A DNA stretch of 35,400 nucleotides from Prevotella sp. (GTDB lineage Bacteria > Bacteroidota > Bacteroidia > Bacteroidales > Bacteroidaceae), in the NCBI GenBank assembly GCA_017470055.1, contig JAFUFD010000104.1, positions 1 to 35,400 on the forward strand. Reading direction: 5' to 3'. Below the pieces are notes generated by a model. It saw only the letters and a list, made by a program, of their open reading frames with translations, made no database searches and was not told where the DNA came from. Positions 14,512 through 24,478 of this stretch are shown in pieces. Position numbers and translations under genes: made by a program. How positions within the stretch are numbered: position 1 is the stretch's first letter; each line of letters begins with the position of its first letter.

Positions 14512-16866
14512 ATGATAACAAAAAAACTATTATTACTTGGCTTGATAGCCAGTCTAACAACCACAACAATGAATGCACAACCAAAACTGAGAGCAGACAA
14601 TATTGATGAGGTATTGGCAGCCATGACTCTGGAGGAGAAAGCGAAACTATTAGTAGGCGGAGCCAATAACTTCTTCAGCGAGGGCGCTGTAGTAGGTGGC
14701 GAGGCGGACCTCGTGGCTGGTGCCGCAGGTAATACTGCGGAGATAGCCCGATTGGGAATTCCCGCTACCGTGTTGACAGACGGTCCTGCTGGTGTGCGTA
14801 TTGACCCCACTCGTGAGGGCTCCAGCGAGACATTCTATGCTACTGCCTTCCCCATCGGTTCTTGTCTCGCCTCTACATGGAATACGGAATTGGTAAATCA
14901 GGTAGGAGCAGCCATCGGCAATGAGACGAAGGAGTACCGTTGCGATGTTATTTTGGGACCAGGCATGAACCTACACCGTAATCCTCTTTGTGGACGAAAT
15001 TTCGAGTATTACAGTGAGGACCCTCTGTTGACGGGTAAGATAGCAGCCGCTTATATCAATGGTGTTCAGAGTCAGGGTGCTGGTGTCAGTGCCAAGCATT
15101 TTGCAGTCAACTCCCAAGAGACTGCCCGCACCAGTGTGGATGAGCGTGTCAGTCAGCGTGCCGCCCGTGAACTCTATCTGCGTGGGTTTGAGATAGCCGT
15201 CCGTGAGAGTAATCCTTGGACCATCATGTCCAGTTATAACAAGGTAAATGGAACCTATTCCATGGGTAACCATGACCTCCTGACCAGTATTTTGCGTAAT
15301 GACTGGGGATATAAGGGCATGGTGATGACCGACTGGCATGGTATTCGTGAGGGACTGCCCACCATTAGCGAGGTACATGCGGGCAATGACCTGATGGAGC
15401 CAGGACAGCAGAAGCAGATTGACGAGATTATTGAGGGAGTGAGGAATGGCACTTTGGATATCGCAGATGTTGATCGTAATGTCCGTCGTATGCTGGAGTA
15501 TATTGTCAAGACACCGAGTTTCCATAAGTATCCCGCCTCTAACAAACCAGATTTCAAGGCTCATGCTGCCATCACCCGTCAGAGTGCAGCAGAGGGTATT
15601 GTCCTGCTGAAGAATAATGGTGCTCTTCCTTGGAAGGATCATGCCATCAAGACCGTTGCCCTGTTTGGTGAGAACTCATACGAATTCTTCTCTGGCGGCA
15701 CGGGCTCTGGTTGTGTGCATCCGCCTTATGTGGTCGATATGCTTGAAGGCTTGAAGAATGCGGGTATCAGTTCCTCAGAGACGCTGACCAATATTTATCG
15801 CAAGTATATTGAATATGCCAAAGTGAAGTTCCAGGCAGAGCGTCATCCTGCCAAATGGTATCAGTTGGAGTACTTCGGACAGCAGAAATATCCTGAGATC
15901 AGCATCAGTCCTATCTGTGTGAATAATGAGGTGAAAGTCGCAGATGCCGCTATTATCACGATAGGTCGTCAGGCTGGTGAGGGTGTTGACCGTGATATCG
16001 ACACGGAGTTTAATCTTGTCAATGAGGAGCGTCAACTCATCTTCGACGTATGTCAAGCCTTCCACGCAGCAGGAAAGCCTGTCATCGTGATCATCAACTC
16101 TGGCTCTGTGATAGAGACCGCCTCATGGAGTAACTATCCTGATGCCATCCTGTGCGCATGGCAGCCAGGAATGGAGGGTGGAAACTCTATTGCCGACCTG
16201 TTGACGGGTAAGGTGAATCCTTCTGGTAAACTGACCATGACATGGCCTATTGCCGTTACCGATCATCCGTCTACCAAGAATTACCCTGGCAATATTGATT
16301 TCTACTCCTTTAAAGATCAGGCTACTCAGAAAATAGCGATTTCAGGATATACCTACACCAACCACGAGGAGGATATCTATGTAGGCTATCGCTACTTTGA
16401 CTCTTTCAATAGGGACGTTGCCTATCCCTTTGGCTTCGGACTCAGTTATACCACTTTCGAGTATAGCAAGCCAACGGTGAAAGTCAATGGCGACCAGATT
16501 ACTATCAGCGTAACCGTCAAGAATACAGGTAAGATGGCAGGCAAGGAGATAGCCCAGGTCTATGTGGCAGCACCAAAGGGGAAAATCGAGAAGCCAGACC
16601 ATGAGTTGAAGGGGTTCGCCAAGACCCGTGAGTTGAAACCAGGAGAGAGCCAGACGCTGTCTATTCAGATGGCAAAGCGTGACCTTGCCTCCTTCGATGA
16701 GGCGGGCAGCCAGTGGGTCACGGAGGCAGGACAGTACTCCTTCGAGATTGGTGCTTCCAGCCGTGATATCAGAGGTTGCGTAACGGCTAACCTGACAGCA
16801 TATTCGGAGCCTGTGAGCAACGTACTGGCTCCCCAGCAGAAGTTGAATATACTGAAAAGAAACTAA
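14512..16866 (+). CDS. GH3 beta-glycosidase (beta-xylosidase/beta-glucosidase type)
   Basis: The ATG at 14512 opens a signal peptide (MITKKLLLLGLIASLTTTT, then MNAQ); the longer frame from 14464 overlaps the esterase gene. The 784-residue protein has the three GH3 parts: an N-terminal barrel with nucleophile D274 in GMVMTDWHG, a C-terminal alpha/beta sandwich (AIITIGRQAGEGVDRD), and a fibronectin-III-like domain (about 665-760, KEIAQVYVAAPKGKIEKPDH). GH3 enzymes release non-reducing-end sugars with retention. Specificity, xylose or glucose, cannot be read reliably here. In this locus it probably acts in the periplasm on oligosaccharides. It is co-transcribed with the esterase. The next gene starts 55 nt later after a hairpin. 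Confidence 0.9.
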   Translation: MITKKLLLLGLIASLTTTTMNAQPKLRADNIDEVLAAMTLEEKAKLLVGGANNFFSEGAVVGGEADLVAGAAGNTAEIARLGIPATVLTDGPAGVRIDPTREGSSETFYATAFPIGSCLASTWNTELVNQVGAAIGNETKEYRCDVILGPGMNLHRNPLCGRNFEYYSEDPLLTGKIAAAYINGVQSQGAGVSAKHFAVNSQETARTSVDERVSQRAARELYLRGFEIAVRESNPWTIMSSYNKVNGTYSMGNHDLLTSILRNDWGYKGMVMTDWHGIREGLPTISEVHAGNDLMEPGQQKQIDEIIEGVRNGTLDIADVDRNVRRMLEYIVKTPSFHKYPASNKPDFKAHAAITRQSAAEGIVLLKNNGALPWKDHAIKTVALFGENSYEFFSGGTGSGCVHPPYVVDMLEGLKNAGISSSETLTNIYRKYIEYAKVKFQAERHPAKWYQLEYFGQQKYPEISISPICVNNEVKVADAAIITIGRQAGEGVDRDIDTEFNLVNEERQLIFDVCQAFHAAGKPVIVIINSGSVIETASWSNYPDAILCAWQPGMEGGNSIADLLTGKVNPSGKLTMTWPIAVTDHPSTKNYPGNIDFYSFKDQATQKIAISGYTYTNHEEDIYVGYRYFDSFNRDVAYPFGFGLSYTTFEYSKPTVKVNGDQITISVTVKNTGKMAGKEIAQVYVAAPKGKIEKPDHELKGFAKTRELKPGESQTLSIQMAKRDLASFDEAGSQWVTEAGQYSFEIGASSRDIRGCVTANLTAYSEPVSNVLAPQQKLNILKRN

Positions 16867-16877
16867 ATCATGACTAC

Positions 16878-16910
16878 GCAGCACTCTTATCCGATGGACG
16901 AGGGTGCTGC
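16878..16910 (+). promoter_or_regulatory. Intercistronic hairpin between GH3 and the regulator gene
   Basis: GCAGCACTC (16878-16886) pairs with GAGGGTGCTGC (16900-16910); the outer 7 bp are perfect and the loop is about 13 nt. No T run follows, and it ends 11 nt before the regulator ATG. It fits an attenuator, an mRNA processing site or a translational control hairpin better than a full terminator. Confidence 0.45.
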
Positions 16911-16921
16911 ATAAACCATCT

Positions 16922-19900
16922 ATGAGAGAGCATTTCCGTCAACTATTAGTAACCGGCTGCCTGCTGTTAGCAATATGCTGCAGGGCAGACTCTGGTCACC
17001 TCTACACTCCTGATAAGTTGTCGAGTGGCTTGATAACCTGTATATGCCAAGATGTCTATGGCTATATATGGATAGGTACGGAATACGGTCTGAACAAGTT
17101 TGACGGTTATCGTTACACCACCTATCACCATAGCCGGCAAGACTCAACGACAATATCAGACAATGAGATAGCCTCCTTGTTCGTAGACCAAAGTGGACAA
17201 TTATGGGTGGGAGGCTCGAAGGGGCTGGCTCGTTATGATTATGAGCAGGACAACTTCCGTCGCTATCCTTTCCCTGACAACCGTATGCCACGTGTCAACT
17301 CTATGACGCAGTCACCAGAGGGCGACCTGTTGATAGGAACAGCAGGCTACGGACTTTTCTCGCTTCATAAGGACGACCAGGCCATCCATTATGAGAGTGC
17401 TTTTATCCGAAGAAGTATCGACGATTTCTGTAGTCGCATCCACATAGACCAACGGGGAAACTTCTGGCGAAGCAGCCATCTGCCTACTATTACACGGTAT
17501 ATTGTCAAAAAAAAGCAGCCAACTACTTTACGCGACTATCAGTCGGAATGTGGCTCGCCCAGAAATTTCATAGAATACTCCAAAGACGAGATGCTCATTG
17601 TCTGCATGTATGGCATCATGAGTTATAATTATCTGACTGATGAGATACAAATAGCAGACTTCGACTTATCACTGCTTGACCGGAATGTAGGCATCAAAGA
17701 GGCAAGACTGGATAGTCAGGGAAATATTTACATAGCAACAGCGGGCTCCGGGCTCATGGTGATTCCCAAGGGGGAACGAAGTCTGCAACGGATAGAGAGT
17801 GTCAGTGCCAGAATCGACATATCGTCGGCTAACGTTGTGGATGTCATGGAGGATAAAAACCAGAACCTATGGGCAGCCTGCTATAACAAGGGACTGATCC
17901 TTATCTCCAAACAGAGATCCTCCTTCAACTCTTGGAGTTTCTCGAATCAGCATGTTGTGACAGGAGGTAATGTGGCGTCTATCGTCGCAGGGGACGATAA
18001 TGACATTTGGTGCTCTGTACAGAACAATGGAATCTATCGGATCAGTGAGACAGGGCACATTGTGGAGCATCCTGCCTCCCCCGCAGGAACCCGTATCATC
18101 TATCGGGACAGGAAAGGACAGTATTGGTTGACGACGGAGAATTCCCTGTACCGCTATAATCCCTATATAGGGAAGGCGACGATAGAGAAGACTTTTGGAG
18201 GTCGTGGACTGAACTGTATGGCGGACGACGGGCAAGGGCACCTCTATATTAGTGTCTTTGGCTCAGGATTATGTGTCTATGACACCCAGACCCACGAGAG
18301 CCAGATGATCAGTATGCAGCAGACGCATCGCAGAGGCGGCTATCTGTGTAATGACTGGATCAAGTCGATGATTTTCGACTCACGGGGGATGTTGTGGATA
18401 ACTACGACCAATGGTACGGCGATGTTGAACCCTGATGGACTTGTCTTCAACCAAAAGGGGTGGAATGCCCTGATGGAGGGGCTGCAATGCTATAGCATCT
18501 GTGAGACGCAGGATGGCGATATGCTCATTGGCACAGAGACGGGACTCTATCGTTACTATTGGAGGAGAAACGAGGTAAAGGAGGATCCTAAGGCGAAGAT
18601 GCTCACCGACAGGATGATCTGCAGTATGGCCAAGGACAACAAGGGGGAGATATGGGTCTCTACCACGAATGGCATCTGGCAGTATTCCGATAAGCGCAAA
18701 GAGATGATAGGACATATCGGGGGCGACGGGTTGCTGTCGAAGGAGTATATCCTGGGAGCAGTCCTGCATCTTCCTACCGACCAGATTTTCTTCGGGACAG
18801 CCGATGGCATCACCACTTTCCTGCCACAGGACATCAACAAACGGGGTAACCAACTGGGAATGGTCTATCTGACACGCTTTTTCTCCAACGGGCATACCCT
18901 CAATCCCTTGCAAGACGATTATCAACTTCGCTATGCTGACAATACTTTCTCCCTTGAGTTCTCGCTGCTCGACTATCAGAATGTGGAGAATATCGCTTTC
19001 CAATACAGGATTAATGGCAATGAGAATTGGATGCAGACCAATGAAGGTGTCAACCAGATTACCTTCACCCAGTTGCCTCCTGGGCAATATACCATCGAGG
19101 TCAGAGCCTCCAGCAATGGCATCTTCAGCAAGGAGTCAAAGGTCCTGCATATCATCATCTTAAAACCTTGGTATAAGTCGTGGTGGGCTTATCTTTTCTA
19201 TTTCTTGGTGGTAGCGGGTTTCTTGGGATTGATCCTCTTTAACTTCGAGCGCCAACGCCGTCGTGACTTGGAGGAGACGAAGATGCGTTTCCTCATCAAT
19301 GCTACACATGATATCCGCTCACCGCTTTCCCTGATCATGGGGCCTCTGGAGAAACTCAAACAGCGGCTGACCGACAAGGCTGACCAGTCTGACTTGGAGA
19401 CCATCGACAAGAATGCCAAACGGTTGATGCATCTGGTAGACCAGATCCTCGATGAGCGGAAGATAGACAAGCACCAGATGAAACTGTCATGCTCAAAGAC
19501 CAATCTGGTGGAGTTCATACAGGGCGTCTATAAACTATACGACTATAACGCCAAGCAGCGTAACATCACCTTCCTGTTCGAATATCCCGACGAGCCTGTC
19601 TATGTGTGGATTGACCGCACCCAGTTCGATAAGGTCATTACCAACCTCCTGTCGAATGCCTTTAAGTTTACTTACGACGGTGGTGAGGTAACTATCCGCT
19701 TACTGCAGTCGGAGGAACAGCAGACAGCCACCATCGAGGTCATCGACAACGGGATAGGTTTTGACGACGACAGGACAGAGCGTTACTTCGAGCGTTTCTA
19801 TCAGGGCAAGCGTTCCCGCGACTTGCATATCAACGGAACGGGTATCGGACTGAACCTGTGCCGTGCCTTGACAGAGATGCATGGAGGCACCATCAAAGCC

Positions 19901-20860
19901 GCCAATCGCACGGATGGTGTGAAGGGGGCTGTCCTCACCGTCCAACTGCCTTTGGGGAAGAAGCACTTGAAACCAGAGGAGATAGAGGATTCGTTACAAC
20001 CTGTCAGGATTAAGGGAGAAAGGAATCAAAAGGCTTATGGCAATAGGAACATCAGTATCCTCTTCGTGGATGACGACCCAGAGATAGGCACCTATGTCAA
20101 GCGAGAACTGGGGAAATGGTATCGCTTCGATTATGCGCCTAATGGTAAAGAGGCGTATAAGATGCTGCTGGTTAAGAAGTATGATATCGTGATCACTGAT
20201 GTCATGATGCCTGTGATGGATGGTATTGAGTTGCTGCATGAGATAAAGAGGAACTATACCATCAGTGATATCCCTGTTGTCCTGCTGACCTCCAAGGCGG
20301 AGGTGTCTACCCGTCTGGAGGGACTGAAACGGGGTGCTGACGCTTTCCTTGCCAAACCGTTCTCCATGGAGGAACTGCATATTATCATCGATAATTTGGT
20401 GGATAATGTGCGTCGTCTTAAGGGCAAGTTCACTGGGGTTCAGATACAAGAGGATAAAGTGGATGACGCGCAGGTGGATGGCAATGACCAGTTGTTTATG
20501 GAGCGAGTTACCAGATATGTCAATGAGCACTATGCCGACTCGGAGTTTGGCACAGAGGAACTGGCGCAGATGGTGGGAGTCAGTCGTGCCCATCTGCATC
20601 GTAAAATGAAAAGGCTCACAGGAATTCCTCCAAGCGATTTCTTGCGGAATATTCGACTGGAAAAGGCTTACCGTCTTCTCAAGGAGAATAAGGTGAATAT
20701 CTCACAGGTAGCCTATTCAGTTGGCTTCGCAACTCAGTCATCATTCTCTCTCATCTTTAAGCGACAATATGGTATCTCCCCAAAGGAGGTCGTAGACAGT
20801 CTGAAGGCAGAGGATGAGACCATCACAGAGGATTATAACGAAAAAACAATAGAAGAATGA
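16922..20860 (+). CDS. Hybrid two-component system regulator (HTCS) of the utilisation locus
   Basis: I use the ATG at 16922 (1312 residues), which opens a signal peptide (FRQLLVTGCLLLAICCRA). The order is: a periplasmic two-part beta-propeller (about 30-690), a Y_Y_Y domain (about 690-750), and a transmembrane helix at about 754-776 (WWAYLFYFLVVAGFLGLILF). Next comes a histidine kinase with H796 (NATHDIRSPLS), N box at about 908 (NLLSNAFKF), G1 at about 942 (DNGIGF) and G2 at about 973 (GTGIGL). A receiver has acidic pocket 1050-1052, D1093 and K1125. The last domain is an AraC-type helix-turn-helix (about 1210-1305). HTCS proteins sense a specific oligosaccharide in the periplasm and activate the neighbouring susC/susD genes. 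Its stop overlaps the GH67 start by 4 nt (ATGA). Confidence 0.95.
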   Translation: MREHFRQLLVTGCLLLAICCRADSGHLYTPDKLSSGLITCICQDVYGYIWIGTEYGLNKFDGYRYTTYHHSRQDSTTISDNEIASLFVDQSGQLWVGGSKGLARYDYEQDNFRRYPFPDNRMPRVNSMTQSPEGDLLIGTAGYGLFSLHKDDQAIHYESAFIRRSIDDFCSRIHIDQRGNFWRSSHLPTITRYIVKKKQPTTLRDYQSECGSPRNFIEYSKDEMLIVCMYGIMSYNYLTDEIQIADFDLSLLDRNVGIKEARLDSQGNIYIATAGSGLMVIPKGERSLQRIESVSARIDISSANVVDVMEDKNQNLWAACYNKGLILISKQRSSFNSWSFSNQHVVTGGNVASIVAGDDNDIWCSVQNNGIYRISETGHIVEHPASPAGTRIIYRDRKGQYWLTTENSLYRYNPYIGKATIEKTFGGRGLNCMADDGQGHLYISVFGSGLCVYDTQTHESQMISMQQTHRRGGYLCNDWIKSMIFDSRGMLWITTTNGTAMLNPDGLVFNQKGWNALMEGLQCYSICETQDGDMLIGTETGLYRYYWRRNEVKEDPKAKMLTDRMICSMAKDNKGEIWVSTTNGIWQYSDKRKEMIGHIGGDGLLSKEYILGAVLHLPTDQIFFGTADGITTFLPQDINKRGNQLGMVYLTRFFSNGHTLNPLQDDYQLRYADNTFSLEFSLLDYQNVENIAFQYRINGNENWMQTNEGVNQITFTQLPPGQYTIEVRASSNGIFSKESKVLHIIILKPWYKSWWAYLFYFLVVAGFLGLILFNFERQRRRDLEETKMRFLINATHDIRSPLSLIMGPLEKLKQRLTDKADQSDLETIDKNAKRLMHLVDQILDERKIDKHQMKLSCSKTNLVEFIQGVYKLYDYNAKQRNITFLFEYPDEPVYVWIDRTQFDKVITNLLSNAFKFTYDGGEVTIRLLQSEEQQTATIEVIDNGIGFDDDRTERYFERFYQGKRSRDLHINGTGIGLNLCRALTEMHGGTIKAANRTDGVKGAVLTVQLPLGKKHLKPEEIEDSLQPVRIKGERNQKAYGNRNISILFVDDDPEIGTYVKRELGKWYRFDYAPNGKEAYKMLLVKKYDIVITDVMMPVMDGIELLHEIKRNYTISDIPVVLLTSKAEVSTRLEGLKRGADAFLAKPFSMEELHIIIDNLVDNVRRLKGKFTGVQIQEDKVDDAQVDGNDQLFMERVTRYVNEHYADSEFGTEELAQMVGVSRAHLHRKMKRLTGIPPSDFLRNIRLEKAYRLLKENKVNISQVAYSVGFATQSSFSLIFKRQYGISPKEVVDSLKAEDETITEDYNEKTIEE

Positions 20861-22734
20861 GAAAATTATTATTGACTTTAGCAGCCGTTCTCACCCTGTC
20901 TGCCGTGCAGGCAGAGGACGGTCATCGTCTTTGGATGAGGTACGACCTCGCCAAGACGGCACAGGTGGAGGCACCCGCTGGCTCACCGACTATCAGCATT
21001 GCCAAGGGTGAGTTGGAGAACTATTACCAAGGCTCGCATGTCATGTTGAGGCTCGATCCCTCCCTGCCTGATGACGACGGTTTCACCATCAAGGGTGATG
21101 ACGACCAGTTGACCATTACGGCTCGCCATGACATCGGACTGCTCTATGGGGCGTATGAGGTGTTACGCTTGCAGGCGACCGATATGCCGATTGCAGACGA
21201 GACACAGCAGCCAAAGTTCAAGTTGCGACTGCTCAACCACTGGGACAATTTGAACGGTTCCATCGAGCGTGGCTATGCGGGGGAGAGTATTTTCGAGTGG
21301 TTCCATCTCGACGAGCAACTCATCCGTGACTATGCCCGGGCCAATGCGTCTATCGGGATTAATGGCTCCGTCCTGAACAATGTCAACGCGTCGCCCAAGA
21401 TACTGACGAAGCCCTATCTGCAGGAGGTGAAGAAGATTGCGGATGTCCTGCGACCTTACGGCATCCGTGTATTCCTCTCCATCAATTTCGCCACCCCGAT
21501 GGCACTCGGACAGACCAAGACAGCCGACCCCAAGGACGGAAAGGTGAGCCGCTGGTGGCGGAACAAGGCTCGTGAGATCTATAGGCTAATTCCCGACTTC
21601 GGTGGTTTTCTGGTGAAAGCGAATAGTGAGGGACAGCCGGGTCCTGGCGACTACCATCGCACCCATGCTGATGGCGCGAATATGCTTGCCGACGCATTGG
21701 CACCCTATAACGGCATTGTCATGTGGCGCTGCTTTGTCTATGGTGCCAACCATAAGGGTGAGGATCGCGTGAAACAAGCCGTCTCGGAGTTCAAGCCCCT
21801 TGATGGCAAGTTCCGTAAGAATGTCATCCTTCAGACGAAGAACGGTCCCCTCGACTTCCAGCCCCGTGAGCCATATAGTCCTGTGTTCGACCAGATCAGG
21901 GAGACTCCTAACATGGTGGAGTTACAGATCACCCAGGAGTACCTTGGGCAGTCCATCCATCTGGTCTATCTCGCTCCGATGTGGAAGGAGTTCTTCCAGT
22001 ATGTGGAGCCCGACTGGTTGGCGGGTATCGCTGGGGTGGCTAACATCGGAAAGGACGCCAACTGGTGTGGTCATCATTTCTCACAGGCTAACTGGTACGC
22101 CTTCGGACGACTTGCTTGGAACCCGTCGCTGTCGTCCGAGCAGATTGCCAAGGAGTGGCTGGAGCAAACCTTCACGACCGACGAGAATTTTGTGTTCTTG
22201 ATGTCGACGGTCATGGAGGAGAGTCGTGAGGCGTGTGTCAGTTACATGATGCCTTTGGGCTTGCATCATATCTTTAAGTTCGACCACCACTACGGTCCAG
22301 AGCCCGACGGCTTCAAGGCAGAATATCCGTTGGAGTGGTGTCCCGTCTATTACCACAAGGCAGACAAGGGCGGTATTGGCTTCGACCGTTCCTCTGCGGG
22401 TACCGATGCCGTCAGCCAGTATCGGGAGCCTTATGCCTCTATGTATGACAAGGTAGAGACCTGTCCCGAGAACCTGTTGCTCTGGTTCCATCATTTGCCT
22501 TGGGACTATCGGATGAAAGACGGCTCTACCTTGTGGGAGTCATTACAATACCACTACAACCAAGGTGTCATCATGACGGAGACTTACGAGAACCTGTGGC
22601 ACAACAAGATGCGGGCGTATGTTGACGACCAACGTTGGCATGAGGTCGACGAGCGTCTGCGGCAACAGGTGCAGAATGCCAAGGAATGGCGTGATGTCTG
22701 CCTCGATTATTTCGGACAATTCGCAAGAAAATAG
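20857..22734 (+). CDS. GH67 alpha-glucuronidase
   Basis: The 625-residue exported enzyme (signal peptide RKLLLTLAAVLTLSAVQA) matches GH67. It has an N-terminal beta domain, a central barrel (RLLNHWDNLNGSIERGYAG) and a helical C-terminal domain. By comparison with characterised GH67 enzymes, E258 in VKANSEGQPGPGDY is the acid. D333 (KNGPLDFQPREP) and E361 (QITQEYLG) activate water. The family removes (4-O-methyl)glucuronic acid from the non-reducing terminal xylose of xylo-oligosaccharides, with inversion. This is the gene that most directly points to glucuronoxylan as the substrate. It is translationally coupled to the regulator by a 4-nt overlap and lies 26 nt before the GH35 gene. Confidence 0.93.
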   Translation: MRKLLLTLAAVLTLSAVQAEDGHRLWMRYDLAKTAQVEAPAGSPTISIAKGELENYYQGSHVMLRLDPSLPDDDGFTIKGDDDQLTITARHDIGLLYGAYEVLRLQATDMPIADETQQPKFKLRLLNHWDNLNGSIERGYAGESIFEWFHLDEQLIRDYARANASIGINGSVLNNVNASPKILTKPYLQEVKKIADVLRPYGIRVFLSINFATPMALGQTKTADPKDGKVSRWWRNKAREIYRLIPDFGGFLVKANSEGQPGPGDYHRTHADGANMLADALAPYNGIVMWRCFVYGANHKGEDRVKQAVSEFKPLDGKFRKNVILQTKNGPLDFQPREPYSPVFDQIRETPNMVELQITQEYLGQSIHLVYLAPMWKEFFQYVEPDWLAGIAGVANIGKDANWCGHHFSQANWYAFGRLAWNPSLSSEQIAKEWLEQTFTTDENFVFLMSTVMEESREACVSYMMPLGLHHIFKFDHHYGPEPDGFKAEYPLEWCPVYYHKADKGGIGFDRSSAGTDAVSQYREPYASMYDKVETCPENLLLWFHHLPWDYRMKDGSTLWESLQYHYNQGVIMTETYENLWHNKMRAYVDDQRWHEVDERLRQQVQNAKEWRDVCLDYFGQFARK

Positions 22735-22760
22735 CGTTCACAAATAAATACTAAAACCTG

Positions 22761-24416
22761 ATGAAACGGATAAAAATATTAATCATAGCATGGTTTGCAG
22801 CCTTGGGACTGCAAGCACAGGACACACCCATCATCCTTGGTGGGGAGTTAAGCAACTCGGCTGTTACCTCTGTGGCGGATGTCGACGAGGTGATACCCCG
22901 TATGAAGACCTTCGGACTGAACACCGTCTTGGTGCCTGCCTACTGGGAGTTTCTGGAGCCCGAGGAGGGGAAGTTTGACTTTACCCTCATCGACCGTACC
23001 ATCCTGCGGGCTCGGGAGAATGAGTTGAGGATCGTGTTCCTGTGGTTTGGCGCATGGAAAAACTCCATGTCGTGCTACGCTCCGCTGTGGTTTAAGAAAG
23101 ACACTAAGCGTTTTCCCCGTGCCTGTACCGCTGAGGGCAAGCCCTTGGAGATAGCCAGTGCGTTCTCGGAGAATGTGTTTCAGGCAGACAACCGTGCCTT
23201 TGAGACATTGGTGAAGCATATCGTAGCAGTAGGGCAGGACGTGGTTAGCATGATACAGGTGGAGAACGAGATTGGAATGCTGGAGTCTGCCCGTGACCAC
23301 TCGAAACTTGCCGATGAAATCTACAAAAAAGGCGTTCCACAGGAACTGACTAACTACCTGAAGAGGCATCAGCGGGAACTGCATCCCTGGCTCAAACAAC
23401 GGATGGACGCTCACCGCTCACCAATCACCGCTCACCAATCATGGACTTCCCTTTTCGGGGATGACATCTATACCGATGAGATTTTCATGGCCTACTATTA
23501 TGCGAGATATGTGGGCAGGCTCTGCGAGACGGCACGCAAACACACGCAGATACCCTTGTATGTCAATGCGGCGATGAACAGTAGGGGGAGACAGCCAGGG
23601 CAATACCCCTCTGCAGGACCTTTAGCCCACCTCATCGACCTCTGGCATGCGGGAGCCCCCCAACTCGCCATGCTGGCACCTGACATCTATGACACGGGTT
23701 TTAAGGGATGGGCTGACCAGTATGCGCTGCCCAACAACCGCCTGTTTATCCCCGAGAGCCGTTGCTGTGAGAACAGTGGTGTCCGTGCGCTCTATGCTTT
23801 TGGTGAGCACCACGCCCTGGGTTTCTCTCCCTTCGCCATCGACCAGGCTTCTCCTCGGGAGGCGAAGAGTGTCACAAAGGCTTACGACCTCATCCGCCAA
23901 CTCTCCTATCTCCCTTCATCCCTCATCCATCAACCATCCTACGGTCTTCTCTTCGACCAGCAAGACAAGGAGCGGGTCATCCGTGAGGGTGATCTCGTCC
24001 TGACCTGTCGCCATTACTTCACGTTGCCATGGGATCCTCGTGCCACTGACGGCTCCGTCTGGCAGGAGGGTGGTGCCATCATCCAGAGACTTGCCGATGA
24101 CGAGTATCTTATCGCAGGCAATGGTGTCGTGGTCAATTTCGCCTCCGCCTATGAGAAGGAGCGTGAGGAAGAGAAAGTGCTTGGCGAGGACGGATTTGTG
24201 GCAGAAGGTGCTACAAAAAAGGCTGAAAATGCAAAAAATGCCCATTTCAACGGGAAACGGGTCGGAATTGGCTTTGTCGATGAGGTGACCATCGACGAAA
24301 ACGGACATATTATATATGTCCGACGACATAATGGCGACCAGGACCACCAAGGTCGTCATGCCCGTATCTCAGTCGGAGAATGGAAGATTTTGCACGTAAA
24401 ACTGTACTTTTTTTAA
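22761..24416 (+). CDS. GH35-like beta-galactosidase with DUF5597-type C-terminus
   Basis: The 551-residue protein has a signal peptide (KILIIAWFAALGLQAQ) and a TIM barrel. The acid/base glutamate is E170 in IQVENEIGML, and the nucleophile is E332 in LFIPESRC. The C-terminal region ending GDQDHQGRHARISVGEW is typical of the DUF5597 group, whose members include beta-galactosidases from plant-glycan loci. Removal of terminal beta-galactose from xylan or xyloglucan side chains is likely, but activity on arabinose cannot be excluded. Residues about 218-227 are encoded by a perfect 14-bp tandem duplication. A 9-bp palindrome lies near the 3' end. The gene follows GH67 by 26 nt and precedes susC by 110 nt. 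Confidence 0.85.
   Translation: MKRIKILIIAWFAALGLQAQDTPIILGGELSNSAVTSVADVDEVIPRMKTFGLNTVLVPAYWEFLEPEEGKFDFTLIDRTILRARENELRIVFLWFGAWKNSMSCYAPLWFKKDTKRFPRACTAEGKPLEIASAFSENVFQADNRAFETLVKHIVAVGQDVVSMIQVENEIGMLESARDHSKLADEIYKKGVPQELTNYLKRHQRELHPWLKQRMDAHRSPITAHQSWTSLFGDDIYTDEIFMAYYYARYVGRLCETARKHTQIPLYVNAAMNSRGRQPGQYPSAGPLAHLIDLWHAGAPQLAMLAPDIYDTGFKGWADQYALPNNRLFIPESRCCENSGVRALYAFGEHHALGFSPFAIDQASPREAKSVTKAYDLIRQLSYLPSSLIHQPSYGLLFDQQDKERVIREGDLVLTCRHYFTLPWDPRATDGSVWQEGGAIIQRLADDEYLIAGNGVVVNFASAYEKEREEEKVLGEDGFVAEGATKKAENAKNAHFNGKRVGIGFVDEVTIDENGHIIYVRRHNGDQDHQGRHARISVGEWKILHVKLYFF
23413..23440 (+). repeat. 14-bp tandem duplication inside the GH35-like gene
   Basis: ACCGCTCACCAATC occurs twice head to tail (23413-23426 and 23427-23440). 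A period of 14 shifts the frame between copies, so the two read as different residues (part of HRSPITAHQS). The reading frame stays open, and the segment lies in a poorly conserved loop. Confidence 0.7.
24302..24322. repeat. Palindrome near the 3' end of the GH35-like gene
   Basis: CGGACATAT (24302-24310) and ATATGTCCG (24314-24322) form a perfect 9-bp stem with a TAT loop, about 95 nt before the stop codon. It may be an mRNA hairpin upstream of the susC promoter. Confidence 0.4.
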
Positions 24417-24444
24417 GGTTGTAGACATCACGATATGTTTTTGA

Positions 24445-24476
24445 GACAAATTAAAACGACCGTTTTTTGATTTGTC
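24445..24476. promoter_or_regulatory. Candidate operator: nested dyad upstream of susC
   Basis: GACAAAT (24445-24451) is mirrored by ATTTGTC (24470-24476). Inside it, AAAACG (24453-24458) is mirrored by CGTTTT (24461-24466). TTTTTGA also occurs as a direct repeat at 24438-24444 and 24464-24470. The block ends 2 nt before the -7 box, in the position where an activator or repressor would act. The locus regulator (16922-20860) is the obvious candidate, which is an inference. Confidence 0.45.
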
Positions 24477-24478
24477 AC

